NCBI RefSeq assembly: GCF_028368975.1 | Contig: NZ_JAQNDM010000002.1 | Location: forward strand, 3,528,425-3,592,424 | DNA length: 64,000 bases | From: Stigmatella ashevillena | GTDB taxonomy: Bacteria > Myxococcota > Myxococcia > Myxococcales > Myxococcaceae | Direction: 5' to 3' | Shown here: positions 30,960-40,021 of the stretch, piece after piece | Position numbering within the stretch: the stretch's first letter is position 1 | Layout of the letters: the number at the start of each line of letters is the position of its first letter | Translations under genes and position numbers: made by a program | The notes under the pieces: generated by a model | The model's database searches: none | What the model saw: only the letters and a program-made list of their open reading frames with translations | Told to the model about the DNA's origin: nothing

Positions 30960-32465
30960 GTGCTTTTCCAGTCCGACGACACCGCCCTTTCTCGCCGACT
31001 GCTGAAGCTCACGTCCCTGTTGGACGTGGCCAAGGCCATGAGCGCCGAGCGCGACCTCGACCTGCTCTTGCCCCTCATCCTCTATGAGGCCTCCAAGGTG
31101 GTGGAGGCCGATCGCTGCTCGCTGTTCATCATGGACCGCGAGCGCAACGAGCTGTGGAGCAAGGTCGCCCAGGGTTCCAAGAATGAGATCCGTCTGCCCG
31201 TGGGCAGCGGCATCGCCGGCCAGGTGGCCTCCACCGGCGCCGTCATCAACATCCCCGATGCCTACGCGGACGAGCGCTTCAACCGCTCCTTCGACACCTC
31301 CAGCGGCTACCACACGCAGACCATCCTCTGCGTGCCCATGCGGGATGCCTCGGGCGAAGTGACGGGCGTCATCCAGGCGCTCAACAAGCGCAACGGCCGC
31401 ATCTTCGATGCCGAGGATGAGGAACTCCTCCTGGCGCTCGGCGCCAACGCCGCCGGCGCCATCGAGAACGCCCTGCTGCACGAGGAGATCAACCGGCTCT
31501 TCGAGGGCTTCGTCTCCGCGTCCGTCGTCGCCATCGAAGCCAGAGATCCGTCCACCGCGGGCCACTCCGAGCGCGTGGCCAACCTCACCGTGGCGCTCGC
31601 CCAAGCGCTCGAGCACAACGCCACCGGCCCCTACGCCAACATCCGCTTCTCGCCCATGGAGCTCCAGGAGTTGCGCTACGCCTCGCTGCTCCATGACTTT
31701 GGCAAGGTGGGCGTGCGCGAGGCCGTGCTCGTCAAGGCCGAGAAGCTCTACCCCCACGAGTTGGACATGCTGCGCGCCCGCTTCCAGGTGGCCCGCAAGG
31801 ATCTCCAGCTCCAGAGCTACCGCCGCCGCCTCGCCGCCGTGAAGCTGCGCGGCGACAAGGCCATGCCCGAAATCGAAGCCGAGGAGGAAGCCCGGCTGGG
31901 GGAGGAGCTCAAGCGTCTGGACGAGGTGCTCGAGTTCACCCTCGTCTGCAACCGCCCTACCGTGCTGGCTCAGGGAGGCTTCGAGCGGCTGCAGGATGTC
32001 GCCCAGCTCACCTACACCGATGCCTTTGGACAGGACCTGCCGCTGCTCCAGCCGCAAGAGGTCCGCTCCCTCTCCATCACCCGCGGCACGCTCTCGCACG
32101 AGGAGCGCAAGGAGATCGAAAGCCACGTCGATCACACCTACCGCTTCCTCTCCCAGATTCCCTGGACGCGCACCCTGCGCCGCGTGCCGGAGATTGCCTA
32201 CGCCCACCACGAGAAGCTCGATGGCACCGGCTACCCGCGCGCCATCCCCAGCAAGACCATCCCCGTCCAGTCCAAGATGATGGCCATCACGGACATCTAT
32301 GACGCGCTCACCGCGTCGGACCGGCCCTACAAGAAGGCCGTGCCCCACACGCTCGCGGTCGACATCCTCTCCCGGGAGGCCCAATCCGGCCAGCTCGACC
32401 GGGACCTCCTCTCGGTGTTCAACGAGGCGGAGATCGTCCGCAAGGTGCTGGGCCGCGCGAAGTAA
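30960..32465 (+). CDS. GAF and HD-GYP domain protein (probable cyclic-di-GMP phosphodiesterase)
   Basis: About 501 aa from GTG 30960. The frame is open back to 30864, but that part has poor third-position GC and looks non-coding. The GAF domain (about 45-185) contains ADRCSLFIMDRERNELWSKVAQGS and GIAGQVASTG. The HD-GYP part has HSERVANLTVALA, the HD pair in LLHDFGKVGVRE, then HHEKLDGTGYPRAI (the GYP signature) and ITDIYDALTASDRPYKKAV. Between the two halves is an insertion of about 130 residues with a charged helix (MPEIEAEEEARLGEELKRL). This family hydrolyses cyclic-di-GMP, controlled by the GAF sensor. The ligand is unknown. Confidence 0.85.
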   Translation: MLFQSDDTALSRRLLKLTSLLDVAKAMSAERDLDLLLPLILYEASKVVEADRCSLFIMDRERNELWSKVAQGSKNEIRLPVGSGIAGQVASTGAVINIPDAYADERFNRSFDTSSGYHTQTILCVPMRDASGEVTGVIQALNKRNGRIFDAEDEELLLALGANAAGAIENALLHEEINRLFEGFVSASVVAIEARDPSTAGHSERVANLTVALAQALEHNATGPYANIRFSPMELQELRYASLLHDFGKVGVREAVLVKAEKLYPHELDMLRARFQVARKDLQLQSYRRRLAAVKLRGDKAMPEIEAEEEARLGEELKRLDEVLEFTLVCNRPTVLAQGGFERLQDVAQLTYTDAFGQDLPLLQPQEVRSLSITRGTLSHEERKEIESHVDHTYRFLSQIPWTRTLRRVPEIAYAHHEKLDGTGYPRAIPSKTIPVQSKMMAITDIYDALTASDRPYKKAVPHTLAVDILSREAQSGQLDRDLLSVFNEAEIVRKVLGRAK

Positions 32466-32482
32466 CCCCCCTCGCGCAGCCC

Positions 32483-32498
32483 GGGGCCCTCGGGCCCC
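32483..32498. terminator. Hairpin between convergent GAF/HD-GYP and pyk genes
   Basis: GGGGCC-CTCG-GGCCCC: 6-bp GC stem with a tetraloop, between two converging stop codons (42-bp gap). A candidate bidirectional terminator. Confidence 0.45.
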
Positions 32499-32507
32499 TC
32501 TCTCCGC

Positions 32508-33941
32508 TCAGCCCTGGATGGTGTGCAGGCGCAGGCTGTTGATCTTCCCGGGCTGTCCCACGGGCGCACCAAAGACGATGACGATGCGCTCGCCCTTGCG
32601 CGCCAGCCCGCGCGCCAGGAGCTCTTCCTCCACGCGATTCACCATGGCCTCGGTCTCCTGGATGGGCTCCAGCACCCGCGGCACCACGCCCCAGAGCAGC
32701 GCCAGGCGGCGGCGCACTTCCTGGTTCGGGCTGAACGCCACGATGGGGACTGGCGGCCGGTAGTGCGCCAGCAGCCGCGCCGTCACACCCGACAGCGTGA
32801 ACGCCGCGATGAGCGAGGCGCCGCTCGCCTGGGCCGCCTGGCACGCCACCCGGGCAATCACGTCCGGAAAGTGCGAGGGCACGCCGATGGGGCCGTCCGG
32901 AAGCCGGGCCAGCGAGGACTGCGCCCGCCCCGCCGACTCGGCCGCCAGGACGATGCGGTCCATCATCTGCACCGACTCGATGGGGTACCGGCCACTCGCC
33001 GTCTCTCCCGAGAGCATGACCGCGTCCGCTCCGTCGAACACGGCGTTGGCCACGTCGCTGGCCTCCGCGCGCGTGGGGCGAGGGTTCTCGATCATCGAGT
33101 TGAGCATCTGCGTGGCCACGATGACCGGCAGGCCGCGCTGGTTGGAGCGCCGGATGATGTCCTTCTGGACCGCCGGCACCTCCTCGGGGGGAATCTCCAC
33201 GCCCAAGTCACCGCGCGCCACCATCACCCCGTCCGTCTTGTCCAGGATGGCGTCCAGCCGCGCGATGGCCTCCGGCTTCTCCAGCTTGGCGACGATGGGC
33301 ACCTGTCGGCCCGCCTCCGCCATGGCCTGGCGCGCCAGCTCGATGTCCGCCGGCTGGCGCACGAATGACAGGGCCAGGAAGTCCACGCCTTCCTTGATGC
33401 CGAAGACAAGATCCTCCCGGTCCTTCGGCGTCAGCGCGTCCGCGCGAACCGCCACGCCCGGCAGGTTGATGCCCTTGTTGTTCTTCAGCGTGCCGCCAAT
33501 GATGACCTGGGTGCGCAGGATCTGCTTCTTGTCCGTCTCGAGGACCTTGAGCTCCAGCAGGCCGTCATCCAGCAGGATGCGATCCCCCGGGTTCACATCC
33601 GCCGCCAAGTGCGCGTACGTGGTGGACACGATGTCGTCGTTGCCCTTCACGCTCTCGTCGGTGGTGATGGAGAAGGTGGCCCCCTCCTTCAGCACCGTGC
33701 TCCCGGTGATGAAGCGGCCCGTGCGGATCTTCGGTCCTTGCAGGTCTCCCAGGATGCCCACCGCCTTGCGCAGCTTCAGCGAAGCCGCTCGGAGTTTGGC
33801 GATGTTCTCCGCGTGCTGCTCGTGACTGCCGTGGGAGAAGTTCAACCGGGCCACGTCCATGCCGGCCTCGATGAGGGCCTCCAACATGTCCTGGCTCTGG
33901 CTGGCGGGACCAAGGGTGCAGACAATCTTTGCTCGTCGCAT
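32508..33941 (-). CDS. pyk: Pyruvate kinase
   Basis: 477 aa, typical length. It converts phosphoenolpyruvate and ADP to pyruvate and ATP in glycolysis. Landmarks: TLGPAS at the N terminus, RLNFSHGSHEQH, LGDLQGPKIRTG, KLEKPEAIARLD, the metal site MVARGDLGVEIPPEEVP, and TRAEASDVANAVFDGAD with VMLSGETASGRYP. The C-terminal allosteric domain is present. It converges on the GAF/HD-GYP gene. Confidence 0.97.
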   Translation of the reverse strand: MRRAKIVCTLGPASQSQDMLEALIEAGMDVARLNFSHGSHEQHAENIAKLRAASLKLRKAVGILGDLQGPKIRTGRFITGSTVLKEGATFSITTDESVKGNDDIVSTTYAHLAADVNPGDRILLDDGLLELKVLETDKKQILRTQVIIGGTLKNNKGINLPGVAVRADALTPKDREDLVFGIKEGVDFLALSFVRQPADIELARQAMAEAGRQVPIVAKLEKPEAIARLDAILDKTDGVMVARGDLGVEIPPEEVPAVQKDIIRRSNQRGLPVIVATQMLNSMIENPRPTRAEASDVANAVFDGADAVMLSGETASGRYPIESVQMMDRIVLAAESAGRAQSSLARLPDGPIGVPSHFPDVIARVACQAAQASGASLIAAFTLSGVTARLLAHYRPPVPIVAFSPNQEVRRRLALLWGVVPRVLEPIQETEAMVNRVEEELLARGLARKGERIVIVFGAPVGQPGKINSLRLHTIQG

Positions 33942-34042
33942 AAGGGCACGGAGGATGGGGGCTCGCCCCGCGCTCGGTCAAGCATGCTGCGCACGTCCGC
34001 CGTTCGGTAAAACGGTAAAAGGGCCGCCAGGCAACCGGGGCC

Positions 34043-34861
34043 TCATCCCCGGAGCAGCACGCCCAAATTCTCCCGCTCCCACCGCAGCGCCAGGCCGTAG
34101 TGCAGAAAAGCCTTCTCCCGCTCCCGGAACGCGCGCGGATGGTGCACCCGGCGCCCGCCCCGGCCCGTGCTGGGAAAGAGCTGGTGGAGCATTTCGTGGA
34201 AGACGATGAACTCCACGAAGAACGCGGGCACCTCCGGCCGATCCAAGGCCGGGTGGATGCGGATCTCCCGCGTCTGATGATCATAGACACCCAAACGAAT
34301 GGACTTCCGCCGGCGTCGGGGCGGCATGCGGCCCCAGCCAATGCGGGCCTGAATGCTGTCCTGGAAGTAGAGCCGGTTCACCGTGTCGAAGAGGCTTTGC
34401 AGATCAAAGCAGTTGCCGCGCGGGTTGAGCTCCGCGTCCGACTCCCGGCGGAATTGGCGGATGCGCGGCTGCTGGCCCCGGATGTAGTCGTCCAGAACCC
34501 CCCCCGCGCCCCGGTGTCCTCGGCCCGCATAGTCCGCCACCGCGCGCACCACCGGCTCGGGCGCATCCAGGAACATGTGGTGCAACCGGAGTTGCAGCAC
34601 GTTGGCCCCTCGCCGGAAGGACACCATCGTCGAGCGGTTGTCCGTCACCGCCAGCCGCACGGGCATGCCGAGATCCGCCGAGAGCCGCCACGCCAGGGTC
34701 TCCGCCCGGGCGAACAGCTCATCCCGGGAGGAGGTGATGACGCGAGGGGCTTCCTCCACCCGGTTGCGCACGGGGGGCTGCGGCACGAGCGTGGGCCGGA
34801 CCGGCGCCGCCGGGCTGCCGGCGAGGGTGAACATCGACATCTGTGGAGGGTACTCGGGCAT
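34043..34861 (-). CDS. SprT-like metallopeptidase-domain protein
   Basis: About 272 aa from ATG 34861; alternatives at 34900 and 34840 cannot be separated, and none has a strong ribosome-binding site. The zinc motif is VFHEMLHQLFP with HExxH, followed at a distance by a His-rich stretch (RRVHHPRAFRERE), typical of the SprT/Spartan fold. Upstream are RIGWGRMPPRRRRKSIRLGVYDHQTREIRIHP, also typical. No signal peptide, so it should be cytoplasmic, possibly DNA-protein crosslink processing by analogy with Spartan (inference). The flanking genes are unrelated. Confidence 0.78.
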   Translation of the reverse strand: MPEYPPQMSMFTLAGSPAAPVRPTLVPQPPVRNRVEEAPRVITSSRDELFARAETLAWRLSADLGMPVRLAVTDNRSTMVSFRRGANVLQLRLHHMFLDAPEPVVRAVADYAGRGHRGAGGVLDDYIRGQQPRIRQFRRESDAELNPRGNCFDLQSLFDTVNRLYFQDSIQARIGWGRMPPRRRRKSIRLGVYDHQTREIRIHPALDRPEVPAFFVEFIVFHEMLHQLFPSTGRGGRRVHHPRAFREREKAFLHYGLALRWERENLGVLLRG

Positions 34862-34938
34862 CGACGGCCGGCATCGTACTCGGCACCTTTGGGGACTCAA
34901 GGCCGACGGCTCCTGGCCGCCCGCCCTCCGTCAGGCCG

Positions 34939-35496
34939 TCAACCGCGACCGTGCGCGCGGGCCTCCTCGGCCAGACGTGCGCCCAGCTCCTCCACCGTCT
35001 CACGCGTAGTACCGAACATCGCCAGCAGCTCCTCCATGGATCCGGCCTCCTCCACCGCCAGACATGCCCCTCCCTCTTCGCGCGCCAGGGCGAGGTCTCC
35101 ATAGCGGCTCATCGCCACGCTCCAGCTCCCATCCGCCCACTGCTCGAAGGGGTAGAGCCGGCAGGCCACGGGACGCACCTCCGCGGGAAGCCCACACCCT
35201 TTCGACGGATCCAGAAAGACGCAGGCGCCCCTCCGGGCCGCGAGCGTCACCCGCACGGGCCCCCGGCGGAAATAGCCCCGGTAGAGCGGCCACCGGCTCT
35301 CGTACTCCGCGGCCGCGTACTCGGTGAGCCCCTCCTCGTGGGAGAAGCGGCGCACGGCAAGCCCCGTATGCGCGTGGATGCGCGCCATGTCCGCCCGGGT
35401 CAGGATCGCCAGGTGTTCGCTGGGGCTGGGCTGGCAGCAGGACTTGCCCAGCAGCTTGGGGCAGCGCATGCAGGCGGGCCCCTGGGGCACGCTCAT
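34939..35496 (-). CDS. YkgJ-type cysteine-cluster protein
   Basis: 185 aa. Cysteines in MRCPKLLGKSCCQPSP, GACVFLDPSKGCGLPAEVRPVACRLYPF fit the YkgJ zinc- or iron-binding family (CxxC at the start and the late CxxxRPxxCRxYPF signature). Function in this family is not established. Its start overlaps the stop of the NFACT gene (ATGA at 35493-35496), so it is translationally coupled to that gene. Confidence 0.82.
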   Translation of the reverse strand: MSVPQGPACMRCPKLLGKSCCQPSPSEHLAILTRADMARIHAHTGLAVRRFSHEEGLTEYAAAEYESRWPLYRGYFRRGPVRVTLAARRGACVFLDPSKGCGLPAEVRPVACRLYPFEQWADGSWSVAMSRYGDLALAREEGGACLAVEEAGSMEELLAMFGTTRETVEELGARLAEEARAHGRG

Positions 35497-36953
35497 GAAG
35501 GGGACGGCTCCGTGTGGCGCGTCTTGAGCAACCGCTCGAGCCGCTCAGGCTCCATGCGCACCTGGAACGTCTTCTCCCGGCTGTAGAGGACCTGGCCGGG
35601 GGCGGCCCCTTTCACCTTGCGGAGGAATTTCACCGGCACGTAGCTCACCTCGCCTCGCGGCTCGCCCTTGGCCCCCGAGTGGTGGAGGGCCAGGTGCGCC
35701 GCATCCAGCAACACCTCCTGGGCCACCTCCATGCCCTTCTCCAGGGGCACGACCACATGGCTGCCTGGCTGCCCCCGGGCGTGCAGCCACAGGTGGTACG
35801 GCCGGGCCACTTTGAAGCTCAACGTGTCGTTGTCCTCCGCGCCCCGCCCCACCCAGATGCGCTGGCCGCCATGGCCCACGTACTCCTTATAAGGACGGCC
35901 CTCCGGCGGCCCCTCCTCGCCCGTGGGCACCAGGAGCACCTCTGCCTGGGCCAGCAGCGCCGCCTCGTCCATGCGCTCCAGCTGCTCGAGGGCCTCCCGC
36001 GCGTGGGCCACCTCGCGCGCCAGTTCCGCCTCGCGCCTCCGGGCCTGCTCCACCCCGCGCGTCAGGCGCTTGTATTGGTGGAAGTGCCAATCCACCTGCT
36101 CCTTCGGCCCGCGCTTCGGGTCCAGCTTCACCTGAACCTCTTCCATGCCCGACTCGGTGTATGCGGTGAGCGTCACCTCGGTGGCGCCCCGGCGCAGGCG
36201 GTGAAGGTTCTGGGAGAGCAGCTCGCCCAGGCGCCGGTGCTCCTCCGCGTCCGGGCCCCGCGCCGCCTCCGCCCGCACCTTCTCCAGCGTCCGGCCCGAG
36301 CGCTTGAGGCGCGCACGGTAGGGCTGTGAGAGGCGCCGGCGAATGGACTCGGCCCGGCTGCTGCGATCCTTCTGCCCCAGCAGCCGCTCCGCGGCCTGGG
36401 CATGCGGGGCGAAGTCCTCGGGTTCCGGTTGGAGACGGGACGGTGCGCTCCGGGCCTTCTCCAGCACCTCGGGGGCCAGGGGCTGTGAGGGCGCCCACTC
36501 CGCTCCCGGATGGAGTCCCCGGCGCTGCGCCAGCCCGTCGCCGGAGAGCATCAGCACCCGCTGGCTCCCGCTCAGCAGCACGAGCCCTCCCGGCGAGGCC
36601 AGCTCCAGCACCAGCCGCCGCGTCCCTTCTTCTTCCCGGTGGAACTCGAGCACCACGGCCCGCTCGGCTTCCCGCCACTCGGCCGACTTCAGCTTGAAGC
36701 CCGTCAGCTCCTGGCGAAGCCAGCGCTGGAACGGAGCCGGCTCTCCCGGTGTCGGAAAACGGTCAGCCGCCACGGACAGGCGGGCCAGTTCCCCTTCGGC
36801 GCACAGACAGAGGAGGAAGGATCTGCCCGGTACCCGCATCTCCAGGTACGCCAGCCGCGGCAGCGGACACCAGGCCTTCTGCACCACCGCGCCCACCAGG
36901 CGCGTACCTGCCTCCACCACCACTTGTTCCACTTCCACCGGGCGCAGGGACAT
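35493..36953 (-). CDS. NFACT-family protein (RqcH-like / fibronectin-binding-like)
   Basis: 486 aa. The NFACT-N domain (about 1-200) starts MSLRPVEVEQVVVEAGTRLVGA. A coiled-coil follows (about 280-345; QARRREAELAREVAHAREALEQL). The C-terminal NFACT-R RNA-binding domain carries YVGHGGQRIWVGRGAEDNDTLS and PYHLWLHARGQPGSHVVVP, where conserved DxR-like and HARG residues contact tRNA or the ribosome. Bacterial RqcH adds Ala tails to stalled nascent chains on 50S subunits. The N-terminal catalytic-like residues are not confidently assigned. It is coupled to the YkgJ-type gene. Confidence 0.85.
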   Translation of the reverse strand: MSLRPVEVEQVVVEAGTRLVGAVVQKAWCPLPRLAYLEMRVPGRSFLLCLCAEGELARLSVAADRFPTPGEPAPFQRWLRQELTGFKLKSAEWREAERAVVLEFHREEEGTRRLVLELASPGGLVLLSGSQRVLMLSGDGLAQRRGLHPGAEWAPSQPLAPEVLEKARSAPSRLQPEPEDFAPHAQAAERLLGQKDRSSRAESIRRRLSQPYRARLKRSGRTLEKVRAEAARGPDAEEHRRLGELLSQNLHRLRRGATEVTLTAYTESGMEEVQVKLDPKRGPKEQVDWHFHQYKRLTRGVEQARRREAELAREVAHAREALEQLERMDEAALLAQAEVLLVPTGEEGPPEGRPYKEYVGHGGQRIWVGRGAEDNDTLSFKVARPYHLWLHARGQPGSHVVVPLEKGMEVAQEVLLDAAHLALHHSGAKGEPRGEVSYVPVKFLRKVKGAAPGQVLYSREKTFQVRMEPERLERLLKTRHTEPSPS

Positions 36954-36986
36954 CCCGCCTCCCTACCTCCCTCAGCGGAAAATGAA

Positions 36987-37015
36987 AACGGCCCGGCGGA
37001 AACCGCCGGGCCGTT
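36987..37015 (-). terminator. Intrinsic terminator after the histone-like gene
   Basis: Perfect 13-bp stem AACGGCCCGGCGG / CCGCCGGGCCGTT with an AAA loop, 43 bp after the stop of the H1-like gene on the minus strand and before the NFACT start. Very stable; on the minus strand the right arm is followed by TTTTCATTTT. Confidence 0.8.
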
Positions 37016-37057
37016 CACAGGAATCTCAGCGGACACCCGCGGAGATTGACCGCCTTC

Positions 37058-37240
37058 TCAGGCGTTGGGCGCAGACGGAGCCGAGGGCGCCTTGGACGCA
37101 CTCTTGCGCGTGGTCTTACGGGCGGCCTTCTTCGCCGGAGCCTTCTTGGCCGCAGCCGCCTTCTTCTTCGGGGCAGCGGTCTTCTTCGTGGTCTTCTTCG
37201 TGGCGCTCTTTTTCGCGACGGTCTTCTTCTTGGCGGCCAT
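37058..37240 (-). CDS. Lys/Ala-rich histone H1-like DNA-binding protein
   Basis: 60 aa, starting MAAKKKTVAKKSATKKTTKK, with a GGAGGGTTTGC ribosome-binding site. It consists of AKK/TKK/PAKKA repeats with a short neutral tail (KAPSAPSAPNA), typical of bacterial H1-like proteins (HctB/AlgP type). Such proteins bind DNA by charge and compact it; in myxobacteria this class is common. It has its own near-consensus promoter and a strong terminator, so it is monocistronic and probably well expressed. Confidence 0.85.
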   Translation of the reverse strand: MAAKKKTVAKKSATKKTTKKTAAPKKKAAAAKKAPAKKAARKTTRKSASKAPSAPSAPNA

Positions 37241-37323
37241 GCAAACCCTCCGTTCGGTTGGTTGCCCTCGTCCAGGGGGACGGGGCCCTGCACTCGGACT
37301 GATGGACTGAGTGCTTGACTTGA

Positions 37324-37352
37324 ATGGTAGAGGCACCACGCGTGTGTGTCAA
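37324..37352 (-). promoter_or_regulatory. Near-consensus sigma-70 promoter of the histone-like gene
   Basis: On the minus strand: TTGACA (37352-37347, perfect -35), 17-bp spacer, TACCAT (37329-37324, 4 of 6 matches to TATAAT). Transcription would start near 37317, about 77 bases before the ATG. Confidence 0.72.
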
Positions 37353-37450
37353 CGCATGGTGACGTATTGCATGGTTTGTCGCGGGCCGATTTTCCGGCCC
37401 GCGCGCGTTCGCGGTCCACATCACGCGCGCCGCGGCGAGCCGACGGGCAC

Positions 37451-37505
37451 GCGCGGAGGCCGAGAATTCGCCTCGGGAAGCGACACGGCGCGGAGGCCGA
37501 GAATT
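37451..37505. repeat. 18-bp direct repeat
   Basis: GCGCGGAGGCCGAGAATT occurs at 37451-37468 and exactly again at 37488-37505, starts 37 bp apart, upstream of the beta-glucosidase. A possible tandem regulator site, or a duplication. Confidence 0.6.
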
Positions 37506-37620
37506 GGGCTCCGGACGCGACGCGGATTCATTCCCGGCAACTGTCCGATGCCTCGCACTGGCCGGTGCGCACGCCGCGCTTCCGCCCCATGGCGGCGGCG
37601 GCCTAGGGTGCGCGCACGCG

Positions 37621-38937
37621 ATGAGTGCCGACGAGAAGACGTTTCCCAGGGACTTCACCTTCGGGGTGGCCACCTCCGCCTATCAGGTGGAAGGCGGCAT
37701 CGAGAACGACTGGGCCGCGTGGGAGCGCGAGGGCCGACTGAAGGAGCCGCACATGCGCTGCGGCCGCGCGGTGGATCACTGGAACCGTTACGAGGAGGAC
37801 TATGGGCTGGCCCTGGATGCCGGGGCCTCCGCCTTCCGCATCTCCTTGGAGTGGGCGCGGATCGAACCTGAGCGGGGGCGCTTCGATGGGGCGGCGCTCG
37901 AGGCGTACCGGGAGCGGCTCTTGCGGATGAAGGCCCGGGGGCTGCGGCCCGTGGTGACGCTCCACCACTTCACCCACCCCACGTGGTTCCACCGCGAGAC
38001 GCCCTGGCACCTGCCCGCCAGCGTGGACGCCTTCCGTGCCTACGTCCGCGCGTGCGCCCCTGTGTTGAAGGGGTTGGATGCGCTCCTCATCAGCCTGAAC
38101 GAGCCCATGGTGGTGCTGCTGGGCGGCTACCTCCAGGGGCTCTTGCCCCCGGGCATCGCGGATGGGCCCCAGACGATGGCGGCCCTGGAGAACATGGTGC
38201 GGGCGCACGTGGCCGCGCGCGAGGAGCTCCAGGCGGTGCTCGGCCGGGTGGAGCTGGGCATCTCCCAGAACATGCTCTGCTTCGCGCCGGACCGGGCATG
38301 GCATCCGCTGGACCGCGCCCTCGTCCGGCTGGGCGCCCACGCCTACAACCACGCCTTCCATGAGGCCCTCGTCACTGGAAAGCTCCGGGTGACGATGCCG
38401 GGGCTGGCCTCCACCCGGGCCGACATTCCCCAGGCCCGGGGCTCGTGCGAGTTCATCGGCGTCAACTACTACTCCCGCGCCCACCTGCGCTTCCTGCCAC
38501 GTCACCCCTTCATCGCGTTCAAGTTCCGGGACCGGCTCGGCCGGGGCCTCACGGACATTGGCTGGGAGGACTATCCCGAGGGCTTCGGGGAGATCCTGCG
38601 CGAGACGAAGCGCTACGGGCTGCCCGTGTGGGTGACGGAGAACGGCATCGATGACCGGGCAGGCCTGCGGCGCCCCCACTACATTCATCGCCACCTGGAG
38701 CAGGTGCTCGCCGCCCGGGCCCAAGGTGTGGACGTGCGCGGCTACCTCTATTGGAGCCTGCTGGACAACTTCGAGTGGCTGGAGGGCTGGGGGCCCCGCT
38801 TCGGCCTGTACCACGTGGACTTCGACACCCTGGAGCGCCGTCCCACCCCGGCCTGCGCGTACTTCCGCGCCGTGGCCCAGGGGCGGCGGCTGATTCCCCC
38901 GGAGGCCCTGGAGACTCAGCCCAGCGCGGCCCGGTAA
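37621..38937 (+). CDS. Glycoside hydrolase family 1 beta-glucosidase
   Basis: 438 aa, typical length. It hydrolyses beta-linked glucosides by a retaining mechanism. The N-terminal signature FPRDFTFGVATSAYQVEGG is complete. The acid/base Glu is E161 in ISLNEPMVV and the nucleophile is E340 in WVTENGIDD. Aglycone-site elements NYYSRAHLRF and YWSLLDNFEWLEGWGPRFGLYHV are also present. No signal peptide, so it is cytosolic and may act on imported disaccharides. The last 22 bases overlap the convergent dus gene. Confidence 0.95.
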   Translation: MSADEKTFPRDFTFGVATSAYQVEGGIENDWAAWEREGRLKEPHMRCGRAVDHWNRYEEDYGLALDAGASAFRISLEWARIEPERGRFDGAALEAYRERLLRMKARGLRPVVTLHHFTHPTWFHRETPWHLPASVDAFRAYVRACAPVLKGLDALLISLNEPMVVLLGGYLQGLLPPGIADGPQTMAALENMVRAHVAAREELQAVLGRVELGISQNMLCFAPDRAWHPLDRALVRLGAHAYNHAFHEALVTGKLRVTMPGLASTRADIPQARGSCEFIGVNYYSRAHLRFLPRHPFIAFKFRDRLGRGLTDIGWEDYPEGFGEILRETKRYGLPVWVTENGIDDRAGLRRPHYIHRHLEQVLAARAQGVDVRGYLYWSLLDNFEWLEGWGPRFGLYHVDFDTLERRPTPACAYFRAVAQGRRLIPPEALETQPSAAR

Positions 38938-39929
38938 TCGACTTCCTGCTCCTCATTGGGGGCCTGGGGATCCACGGGGGCCGACGCGAAGAAGCGGACC
39001 ACGGCGTCCTCCACGCTCGCGGGCGTCTCCAGCGTGTTCACCTCCGCACGAAAGGCGGCGGCGCCGTGCAGCCCGTGCGCATACCAGGCCATGTGCCGGC
39101 GGAAGGAACGCACCGCGCCCAGTGGCTCGCCCACGAACTCCACATGGGCCCGGAAGTGCTCCAGCACCCCCTCGCAGCGCTCCTCGGGGGTGGGGGGAGG
39201 GCCTCCGGCCAGCTCCCGGAAGATCCACGGGTTGCCCAGCGCCCCCCGGCCAATCATCACGAAGTCACATCCGGTGGTCTCCCGCATGCGGCGCGCGTCC
39301 GCGGGCGTCTTCACGTCCCCGTTGCCGATGATGGTCCGGTCCGGGAAGTGGCGCTTGAGGTCCGCGATGACGCTCCAGTCGGCTTGGCCCGAGTAGCCCT
39401 GGTCCCGGGTGCGCGGGTGGATGGCGAGCGCGGCGCAGCCGGCCGAGAACAGCTCGCCGGCCATCTGGAGGTAGTTGCGGTGGTGCGCGTCCCAGCCCGA
39501 GCGGATTTTACAGGTGACGGGCAGGCCGGTCGCCTCGGCGATGGCCTGGACGATGCGCGCGGCGCGCACGGGCTCGCACATGAGGGCGCTGCCCGCCCCG
39601 TTCTTCGTCACCTTCTTCACCGGACAGCCCATGTTGATGTCGATGATCTGCGCCCCGTACTCCTTGCCCACCCCGGCGGCCTGGGCCATGGCCTCCGGCT
39701 CGCCCCCGAAAATCTGGAGCGAGTAGGGCCGCTCTACCTCGGGCGAGAAGCGCAGGTACTTGAGCGTGCGCTGGTTGGCGCGCATGAGCCCCTGGGCGCT
39801 CACCAGCTCGGTGGGGCACAGGGCCGCCCCCCACTTGAAGGCGATGACCCGGAAGGGCCGCTCGCTCACCCCCGCCATGGGGGCCAGGATGTACGGATTG
39901 GGCAGGGAATAAGGACCGATCTGCAACAT
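38916..39929 (-). CDS. dus: tRNA-dihydrouridine synthase (DusB type)
   Basis: 337 aa from ATG 39929; the frame is open upstream but without start features. It reduces uridines in the tRNA D-loop with FMN and NADPH. Features: LAPMAGVSERPFR at the N terminus, DINMGCPVKKVTKNGAGSALM with the catalytic Cys, VKIRSGWD-like ITCKIRSGWDAHH, IHPRTRDQGYSG and GNGDVKTPADA with MIGRGALGNPW. In some bacteria this gene precedes fis; here the divergent neighbour is an M50 protease. Confidence 0.95.
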   Translation of the reverse strand: MLQIGPYSLPNPYILAPMAGVSERPFRVIAFKWGAALCPTELVSAQGLMRANQRTLKYLRFSPEVERPYSLQIFGGEPEAMAQAAGVGKEYGAQIIDINMGCPVKKVTKNGAGSALMCEPVRAARIVQAIAEATGLPVTCKIRSGWDAHHRNYLQMAGELFSAGCAALAIHPRTRDQGYSGQADWSVIADLKRHFPDRTIIGNGDVKTPADARRMRETTGCDFVMIGRGALGNPWIFRELAGGPPPTPEERCEGVLEHFRAHVEFVGEPLGAVRSFRRHMAWYAHGLHGAAAFRAEVNTLETPASVEDAVVRFFASAPVDPQAPNEEQEVDYRAALG

Positions 39930-40021
39930 GGAGGGCGGGGACCCTATCGGATTGCCTGAACCGCTGCAGGGGTGGCGTAACAATCTGCGCGGCCGTACCT
40001 GAACGGTTAAGGTACAGGCCA

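Larger units (their letters stand above)
37241..37620. other. 380-bp intergenic region
   Basis: Divergent spacer between the H1-like gene and the beta-glucosidase. It holds the H1-like promoter (37324-37352) and an 18-bp direct repeat (37451-37505). Plus-strand frames run open into the glucosidase but no start fits before 37621. Otherwise nothing recognisable. Confidence 0.5.
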
